Source of the DNA: Coriobacteriia bacterium
GTDB lineage: Bacteria; Actinomycetota; Coriobacteriia; Coriobacteriales; UBA8131
DNA length: 5,069 nucleotides
Direction: 5' to 3'
Assembly: GCA_009781535.1 (NCBI GenBank)
Contig: WQXX01000094.1
Location: 1-5,069 of the forward strand
Shown here piece by piece: positions 1-5,069 of the stretch. The notes beneath the pieces were generated by a model that had not been told where the DNA came from, made no database searches, and saw only the letters and a program-made list of their open reading frames with translations. The translations under genes were made by a program, and so were the position numbers. The stretch's first letter is position 1. Every line of letters begins with the position of its first letter.

Positions 1-529
1 CCTCGCGTATGGAAGCGGTGGCAATGGCGACCGGGTCCTTGCCTTCGCCTCGAAACACCCGCACATCGATATCTTTGCCTAATGACTCAAGCTGATCGGC
101 AGCGGCAGGACGGTAGACGTCGCATGCCACAAGCAGGGGTACGTGCCCTTGTTTTTTGAAGCGGTAGGCGAGTTTTGCCGCAGCGGTCGTCTTGCCAGAG
201 CCCTGAAGGCCCACAAGCATGATGACATTGGGAACACGCGCGGCACGTTCCAGCCTGACCGCTTTTGTCCCGAGCAGCTCGGTGAGCTGCTCGAGCACGA
301 CCTTGATGACGTTTTGACCCGGCGTGAGCGATTCGAGCACCTCGGTTGCAAGGGCCTTTTGCTTTGTTGCCGCGACAAAGCCTTTCACGACCTTGAAATT
401 AACGTCGGCCTCAAGCAGGGCAAGACGGATCTCGCGCATGGCTGCATCGATGTCAGCCTCGGTAAGCCGCCCTTTCGAGCGCAGATCGCCGAATATATTT
501 TGCAGGCGCCCAGAGAGGTTATCGAACAT
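1..529 (-). CDS. ffh: Signal recognition particle protein Ffh (SRP54 GTPase), N-terminal part, cut by window edge
   Basis: Ffh binds the 4.5S/SRP RNA and signal sequences of nascent membrane and secreted proteins in the cytosol, and pairs with FtsY to deliver ribosomes to the membrane. Only the first 176 codons plus one base are visible; the frame is open to the edge. The protein starts MFDNLSGRLQNIFGDL, a classic Ffh start. The N domain includes the ALLEADV motif (residues 38-43 region). The G domain begins with the P-loop GLQGSGKTT (107-115), followed by DVYRPAAADQL (137-147), the G2 region typical of SRP54 rather than FtsY, which has DTFRAAA there. The remaining G motifs (DTAGR, TKxD) and the methionine-rich M domain lie outside the window. 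The start at 529 is chosen because it matches the family N-terminus and follows a strong GAGGAGG site by 9 bases. An in-frame ATG 14 codons upstream (571) is less likely. It is downstream of its receptor gene ftsY and probably co-transcribed with it. Confidence 0.97.
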   Translation of the reverse strand, partial: MFDNLSGRLQNIFGDLRSKGRLTEADIDAAMREIRLALLEADVNFKVVKGFVAATKQKALATEVLESLTPGQNVIKVVLEQLTELLGTKAVRLERAARVPNVIMLVGLQGSGKTTAAAKLAYRFKKQGHVPLLVACDVYRPAAADQLESLGKDIDVRVFRGEGKDPVAIATASIRE

Positions 530-620
530 CGGTTGGTGCCTCCTCGTTCTCACGTCGTAGTCTCTTAACATCCATGCTGTTCATACCGCCTGTGTCGTTA
601 AGTCCAATGTCGATTGACAT
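519..620 (-). CDS. Possible 33-residue small protein or leader peptide between ftsY and ffh (hypothetical)
   Basis: I do not recognise this protein. The frame starts with ATG at 620, one base after the ftsY TGA stop, and ends with TAA at 519-521, overlapping the first 11 bases of ffh in another frame. An AGGA sequence at 628-631, inside the end of ftsY, lies 7 bases upstream of the ATG, which is a usable Shine-Dalgarno position. The predicted peptide begins MSIDIGLND, has a basic centre (KRLRRE) and ends APTDVR. It has no membrane segment, signal peptide or cysteine. Many Gram-positive bacteria have ylxM (a helix-turn-helix SRP-associated protein) at this spot, but this peptide is far too short and shows no resemblance to it. 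It could be a real small protein, a leader that couples ftsY and ffh translation, or simply a chance open frame in a 92-base gap. Nothing visible decides between these. Confidence 0.3.
   Translation of the reverse strand: MSIDIGLNDTGGMNSMDVKRLRRENEEAPTDVR
539..545 (-). promoter_or_regulatory. Ribosome binding site of ffh
   Basis: GAGGAGG on the minus strand lies 9 bases upstream of the ffh ATG at 529. It is a near-perfect Shine-Dalgarno match and decides the start in favour of MFDNLS over the in-frame ATG at 571. The same bases would be coding (Glu-Glu) in the possible small frame at 620-519, so ribosomes translating that frame would run across this site. Confidence 0.85.
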
Positions 621-621
621 G

Positions 622-1542
622 TCAGTTTCCTGTGTTATCGATCAACGCGTTGGCAAACTCAAGTGCATCGAAGGGTTTGAGGTCCTCGATATGCTCGCCG
701 ACGCCGATACGCACGACCGGAATCCTGAGCTCATGCGAGATGGCTACCGCGATACCGCCTTTGGCCGTGCCGTCGAGTTTGGTGATGATGACGCCATCGA
801 GGTCCAGCTTCGCATGGAACTCGCGCGCCTGAGCAAGTCCGTTTTGTCCTGTTGTCGCATCGATGACCAGGACCGTCTTGACGGGCAGCCACTCCCCTGC
901 ACGCTTACGCGAGACCGACACGACTTTCGAAAGCTCACGCATCAAATCGTCAGAGGTGTGGAGACGCCCGGCGGTATCGATGAGCACGAGGTTTACGCCT
1001 TGGGCCTCAGCCTTCTCGATGACGTCGAAGGAGACGCTGGCGGGGTCTGCTCCCCGCTCGCGCTTGATCACCTCGACGCCCGCACGCTCAGCCCAGATAT
1101 CGAGCTGCTCGATCGCAGCCGCCCTGAAGGTATCCGCACTTCCGAGCAACACCTTGCGACCGCGCCCCACCCCTTCGGCAGCCAACTTACCGACCGTGGT
1201 GGTTTTGCCAGAGCCGTTGATACCCACAAAGAGCACGCAGACCGGATCGATAGCAAACAGATCCTCATCGGCAGTAGCGAACATACCGGCAATGGTTTCA
1301 CCAAGGCGATCAAGCACGGCATGGGCGTTGGGCAATGCGAGACGTTGGGCGCTGTCCTGAAGCCGCTCGATGATGTCAAGGGCTGCTGGCGCACCAAAAT
1401 CTGTCGTGATGAGCGTTTCTTCGAGATCGTCCCAGAACCCATCGTCAAGCGCCGGGCTACGGTCGAGAATGACATTCAGTTGTTCGGAAAAACGCTCTCG
1501 TGTACGCGCAAGACCCTCGCTGAGCCTGTCGAGCCAACCCAT
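622..1542 (-). CDS. ftsY: Signal recognition particle receptor FtsY (GTPase), complete, 306 residues
   Basis: FtsY is the membrane-associated SRP receptor; it forms a GTP-bound heterodimer with Ffh, and reciprocal GTP hydrolysis releases the ribosome to the SecYEG translocon. The reading frame is complete. The N-terminus (MGWLDRLSEGLARTRERF) is a likely amphipathic lipid-binding helix. The four-helix N domain occupies about residues 1-95, followed by the G domain. Visible GTPase motifs are the P-loop GINGSGKTT (107-115), DTFRAAAIEQL (137-147), RGADPASV (163-170), DTAGR (189-193), TKLDGTAKGG (254-263) and GVGEHIEDLKPFD (280-292). DTFRAAA marks it as FtsY, not Ffh. All key residues are present, so it should be active. 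It lacks the long acidic A domain of E. coli FtsY and is the short form found in many Gram-positives. The ATG immediately follows the smc stop codon with no gap, and an AGGG sits 6 bases upstream within smc (with GAGG further back at 1554-1557), so translation is probably coupled to smc. Confidence 0.98.
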   Translation of the reverse strand: MGWLDRLSEGLARTRERFSEQLNVILDRSPALDDGFWDDLEETLITTDFGAPAALDIIERLQDSAQRLALPNAHAVLDRLGETIAGMFATADEDLFAIDPVCVLFVGINGSGKTTTVGKLAAEGVGRGRKVLLGSADTFRAAAIEQLDIWAERAGVEVIKRERGADPASVSFDVIEKAEAQGVNLVLIDTAGRLHTSDDLMRELSKVVSVSRKRAGEWLPVKTVLVIDATTGQNGLAQAREFHAKLDLDGVIITKLDGTAKGGIAVAISHELRIPVVRIGVGEHIEDLKPFDALEFANALIDNTGN

Positions 1543-4500
1543 TTATGTCCCTGCCTCAGTAACTGTCTTATCGGAAGACGTGGCGTAACCGAGCGCCTGC
1601 TCTAAGCGTTGGCTGACGAGTTTCGACACACCTGCCGCCTGCATGGTCACCCCATAAAGCACATCGGCGCGCTCCATCGTGCGCCGTTGGTGGCTCACAA
1701 GTATCAGCTGCGTCGTGGCACGCATGTGGTCGAGATAATCGAGCAGCCGGTTGAGGTTTGTATCGTCAAGTGCGGCGTCGACCTCATCAAGCACATAAAA
1801 TGGTACTTCTCGGATACGATAAATAGCAAATAGTAATGCCAGAGCGACGAGGGACTTCTCGCCACCGCTCATCATCGACAGCTTGAGTATCTTCTTGCCC
1901 CGCGGCTGCGCGCTGACCTCGATACCGATGCTTTCAGGCGTGTCACCTTCGGTAAGGATGAGCTGGCCGGTACCGCCAGGAAACAGGATCGCAAAAATCT
2001 CCTGGAAGTTGCGGTTAACCGCATCAAATGTCTCGAGGAACTGGTTGCGCATCTTCTTATCAAGTGCTGCCGAGATCCTCGCAAGCGCCTTGCGCGCTTC
2101 AGAAAGGTCGTTCGTCTGCTCAAGCATATAGTCGCGACGGGCTTTCAGCGCCTCGTATTCACTGGCAGCGACATGGTTGACCGCCCCCAGAGTGACAATC
2201 TTCTTCCGCAACCTGTTTGCCCGCTCCTCTGACTGGTTACGGTTATCCGGAGAAGGCACCTCGAGCGCTGCCTCAAGCGAGGTCTTATACTCATCGACGA
2301 TACGCTGCATCGCATGCTGAACGCTGCTCTCGAGCTTGCCCTGCTCAACCAGAACGAAAGTACGCCGCTCGTTGATCTCGTTGATCGCTCCGCGGGCATC
2401 CTCGACTGCCTTGGTCGCCTCGTTGATGACCTTGCGGAGATTGGTCGAATCCGTCTGTTCGAGCAGAGCCTGGTTCTGGAGCTTTTCTGCCCAACGTGTC
2501 GCGCCGGCATGGAGCTCCCCGTACAGCTTGTAGAGTGGATCGATACGCAACCTGATGAGATTGAGCGAACGCTCGGTCTGCGTCGTAACCTCGAATGTGG
2601 TCCGCAGTTGTTTGATCTCCTTTTGGATGGTATCAAGCCGGCTGCTGTTGTAGTTTAAGGCGCCCTTTGAGGTCTCAAGGTTGATCTTGCAATCAGAAAG
2701 CGACTCGGTGATCCGATGCTTTTCCTCGGTTGCCGAGAGCAGTTTTTGAGAAGTTGTATCAACGAGCTCGTTGATGTCAGCTAGCTCCGCAGACAGGGTC
2801 TCGATACGTTGTTCATACTCTGCTCTCAGAGGCATCGCGCTTTCACGACGACGTCGGACGTCTGCAAGCTTGCGCTCGTTTTCCTCGCGCCGCACAAGCA
2901 TCAGTGTCATGGATTCCTCCAGCCGCGCTACGTCCTCACGTACCGAGTCTGCGTCGCCTTGGAGTTTTGCCAGATTCTGCGTTATGTCGAAATCATCCTG
3001 CTGGGCATTCGATAGGTTAAGTTCGGCAGATGAGACCTCAAGCTCAACATCTGAGACCTGATTGACCAGGCCGTCGATCTCTTCAGTAAGCGCCTCCATC
3101 TTGCGACGACGTTCAAGCACACCATCGACGTCATTGACCTGGACGCCTAAGGTCAGCTTACCGTTAGGCCACAGAATCGCCCCATCGACAGTGACAAAGC
3201 GGACGCCGAGCCGGTCGCGGAAATGATAACGCTGCGCCTCGGCAATCGATGGGGCGAAATAGATATCACCAAGCATGGCAAGATAGGCTGGATGCTGAGC
3301 GATCGGGTAATCAAGGTAATCAACGAGCCGCTCCCCACGTATGGATTGGTCGGCGATGGCGCGCATGTTCTCGACAGGAAGAAGCGAGATGACGCCCTGC
3401 TTGTCGCCGTTTGCAAGCAGGCGCTCGGCGATAATACGTGCAGAGTCGTTGTTGTTTACCAGCAAACCAAAGAAGTCGGCGCCAAGCAGGCGCTCGACCA
3501 GATGCTCAAGCGTGGTGGTCGACATATCAAAGGGCAATTTGACGCCCTTTTTGATCTTAAAGGACTGTGAAAGCGGGCCGATGACGCCCGCTAGCTCGCT
3601 TTTGCGCTCCATGATCCAGGAAAGCGCTGGAGACGCCGCCTCGAACGCGCGGTCGATCTCTTCAAGGCCCCGCAGCTGAGCCTGCAAGTCGGCAAGTTCA
3701 GCGCGTCTGGCGTCGAGGCGGCGTTTCCGCTCGTCAAGGATGCGTACGAACTTGTCGATCTCGTTTTTTGTTATCTCGGATTCGCGTCGGGCTTTCGAAA
3801 GACCGTTTTCGATATCGTCGAGTTTTGCGCGCCGTGCCGCAAGAATACCCTGTGTAGATGAGAACTCGGAATCGACCTGCTCAAAACGCTCACGCAGCAG
3901 GCTGTCCTCAAGGTCGATTGATGCTATTGAGTCATTCGCTTTGTTCGACAAGGCGCGCGATGAGTCAAGCGCCGTCTCACGGCTGCGTACCTGCGCTGTC
4001 AGTTCTGAATAGCGCTCCTCAACTTCCTTGCGCGTGCGCGTCGCTACCTCCGACTCACGTGTCAACTCATTAAAGCGCGCATACAGCGCCTCGAGACGTG
4101 CGCGAGCCTCATGGGATTCGCGCGCCAGGTTCTCGTACTCCCCTTCCGCAGTAGTCAGGCGTGTCTTTGAGTTATAGATGGTCGCGCGCAACTCGGACAG
4201 GCGCGCAACCATGTTCTTGCCTTTTTCCTCAAGCAGCAGCATGCCCGCGTCAAGGCGCTGAATGATGGAAAGGCAGCGGATACGCTGCTCGTTGATATCA
4301 CCAACAAACAGGCCTTTCTCCTCAAGCGCAATCTGACGCCTGGCAAGCTCGGTTTCGCGCTCATTTAAGCGGAAATGCGCAAGCTCGGCTTCTGCCTCGA
4401 TCTCGTTGCCACGTTTGCTCAGTTGGTTCCATTCGCTTTGGAGCTGGCGCAGATCATCGACCACGAGCGATAAATCGAGCTCTTTGAGCTCTTTGATGAG

Positions 4501-5069
4501 GACGTCGTGTTCCTGGGCACGTTGTGCCTGACGTTCGAGAGGACGTAGCTGCGAGTCAATAATCCGTACGATATCGTTCACGCGGGCAAGCGAGAGGTCC
4601 ATGGCGTCGATCTTGCGCGCAGCCCGTTCTTTGCGCTTTTTATGCTTGAGCACCCCGGCAGCATCCTCGATGAGCTCACGGCGTTCCTCTGGATGAGACT
4701 CCAAAACTGCGGTGAGGTTGCCCTGGCTTATGATCGAATGAACAGCCTGCCCGATGCCTGAATCGTAGAGGATGTCGATGATGTCCATGCGACGGCACGG
4801 GGATGCATTGATGAAGTATTCGCTCTCGCCGCTGCGATACATACGACGCGAGATGACCACCTGATCGAACTCGATGGGTAAGGTATTGTCGGAGTTGTCC
4901 AGGACAAGATCGACCTCAGCAACACTGACCGCAGGACGCGCAGATGAGCCTGAAAAGATGAGTTCCTCAAGCGACTGCACGCGCAAGTTACGGGAGCTGC
5001 GTTCGCCGAGCGCCCACATGATGGCTTCTGAGATGTTTGATTTGCCTGAGCCATTAGGCCCGACGATGA
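1543..5069 (-). CDS. smc: Chromosome segregation/condensation ATPase SMC, missing about 28 N-terminal residues at window edge
   Basis: SMC is the core ATPase of the bacterial SMC-ScpA-ScpB condensin, a ring that loads at ParB-parS and extrudes DNA loops. The visible part is 1174 residues plus two bases; alignment by eye to B. subtilis SMC suggests about 28 missing, giving roughly 1200, normal for the family. Order of parts: Walker A GPNGSGKS (5038-5061), the RRMYRSGESEYFIN segment, Q-loop ISQGN (Gln codon 4723-4725), N-terminal coiled coil, hinge (about 3142-3597), C-terminal coiled coil, ABC signature LSMMSGGEK (1855-1881), Walker B FYVLDE (1783-1800) with the D-loop ALDD, and the H-loop His in LVSHQRRTMERADVLYG (1690-1692). 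All catalytic elements are present. The AAGVLKHKKRKERAARK region is of actinobacterial type. The hinge end reads PNGKLTLG where most bacterial SMCs have PGGxxTGG. The ATG at 5019 (MWALGE) is internal, because Walker A is encoded in frame upstream of it. TAA stop at 1543-1545 abuts ftsY. Distinguished from MukB and SbcC/Rad50 by signature and hinge. Confidence 0.98.
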   Translation of the reverse strand, partial: IVGPNGSGKSNISEAIMWALGERSSRNLRVQSLEELIFSGSSARPAVSVAEVDLVLDNSDNTLPIEFDQVVISRRMYRSGESEYFINASPCRRMDIIDILYDSGIGQAVHSIISQGNLTAVLESHPEERRELIEDAAGVLKHKKRKERAARKIDAMDLSLARVNDIVRIIDSQLRPLERQAQRAQEHDVLIKELKELDLSLVVDDLRQLQSEWNQLSKRGNEIEAEAELAHFRLNERETELARRQIALEEKGLFVGDINEQRIRCLSIIQRLDAGMLLLEEKGKNMVARLSELRATIYNSKTRLTTAEGEYENLARESHEARARLEALYARFNELTRESEVATRTRKEVEERYSELTAQVRSRETALDSSRALSNKANDSIASIDLEDSLLRERFEQVDSEFSSTQGILAARRAKLDDIENGLSKARRESEITKNEIDKFVRILDERKRRLDARRAELADLQAQLRGLEEIDRAFEAASPALSWIMERKSELAGVIGPLSQSFKIKKGVKLPFDMSTTTLEHLVERLLGADFFGLLVNNNDSARIIAERLLANGDKQGVISLLPVENMRAIADQSIRGERLVDYLDYPIAQHPAYLAMLGDIYFAPSIAEAQRYHFRDRLGVRFVTVDGAILWPNGKLTLGVQVNDVDGVLERRRKMEALTEEIDGLVNQVSDVELEVSSAELNLSNAQQDDFDITQNLAKLQGDADSVREDVARLEESMTLMLVRREENERKLADVRRRRESAMPLRAEYEQRIETLSAELADINELVDTTSQKLLSATEEKHRITESLSDCKINLETSKGALNYNSSRLDTIQKEIKQLRTTFEVTTQTERSLNLIRLRIDPLYKLYGELHAGATRWAEKLQNQALLEQTDSTNLRKVINEATKAVEDARGAINEINERRTFVLVEQGKLESSVQHAMQRIVDEYKTSLEAALEVPSPDNRNQSEERANRLRKKIVTLGAVNHVAASEYEALKARRDYMLEQTNDLSEARKALARISAALDKKMRNQFLETFDAVNRNFQEIFAILFPGGTGQLILTEGDTPESIGIEVSAQPRGKKILKLSMMSGGEKSLVALALLFAIYRIREVPFYVLDEVDAALDDTNLNRLLDYLDHMRATTQLILVSHQRRTMERADVLYGVTMQAAGVSKLVSQRLEQALGYATSSDKTVTEAGT

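Noticed and set aside
569..571. In-frame upstream ATG for ffh giving a 14-residue N-terminal extension
   Set aside because: The extension (MLRDYDVRTRRHQP) is not a known Ffh feature, while the ATG at 529 matches the family N-terminus and has a strong GAGGAGG site 9 bases upstream.
580..607. Possible promoter for ffh: TTGGAC, 16-base spacer, TATGAA on the minus strand
   Set aside because: Only 3 of 6 and 4 of 6 bases match the -35 and -10 consensus with a short spacer; this is close to background for such a gap, and co-transcription with ftsY is the simpler view.
530..621. Search of the ftsY-ffh gap for ylxM, an SRP RNA or a terminator
   Set aside because: The 92-base gap is too short for ylxM, contains no GGAA-tetraloop-like SRP RNA hairpin that I can see, and has no GC-rich stem followed by a T run.
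574..1605. Long plus-strand open frame (343 codons) covering all of ftsY in antisense
   Set aside because: It is a shadow of ftsY: the predicted protein has no recognisable motifs, while the opposite strand encodes a complete GTPase with every family motif. Long antisense frames are common opposite GC-rich genes. The same applies to the plus-strand frame at 143-568 opposite ffh and to the many plus-strand frames opposite smc.
5017..5019. ATG at 5019 as the start of SMC
   Set aside because: In-frame codons upstream to the window edge encode GPNGSGKSN, the Walker A motif that every SMC needs, so the real start lies beyond 5069.
4728..5054. Minus-strand 108-codon frame overlapping the start of smc
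   Set aside because: It is out of frame with the unmistakable SMC Walker A and Q-loop region, is Ser/Arg/Pro-rich, and shows no family resemblance.

Overview
The window is an ordinary, densely packed stretch of bacterial chromosome with all genes on the minus strand. Read in the direction of transcription (high to low coordinates) the order is smc (5' end cut by the window edge), ftsY, and ffh (3' part cut by the other edge). There are no RNA genes, mobile elements, CRISPR arrays, terminators or convincing internal promoters.

The sequence suggests a moderately GC-rich actinobacterium-like genome. The SMC head after the Q-loop has the AAGVLKHKKRKERAARK-type segment typical of actinobacterial SMC, where Firmicutes usually have AAGISKYRERK. 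FtsY is short and lacks the long acidic N-terminal domain of many mycobacterial/streptomycete homologues, so a Coriobacteriia-like lineage is a reasonable guess. It is inference from recalled family patterns, not a proven assignment.

Layout: 5069-1543 holds almost all of SMC, the chromosome-condensing ATPase. Its TAA stop directly abuts the ATG of ftsY, the SRP receptor GTPase (1542-622). A 92-base gap (530-621) follows before ffh, the SRP54-type GTPase (529 to the window edge). The gap carries a strong Shine-Dalgarno for ffh. It also contains a possible 33-codon reading frame that starts one base after the ftsY stop and runs 11 bases into ffh.

FtsY and Ffh are direct partners: they form a GTP-dependent heterodimer that docks ribosome-nascent chains at the membrane. 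The smc-ftsY-(x)-ffh order is a known conserved arrangement in many Gram-positive bacteria, so linkage of chromosome organisation with protein targeting is expected here. I found no new biological system. The two points most worth a second look are the small overlapping frame before ffh and a changed glycine motif in the SMC hinge.
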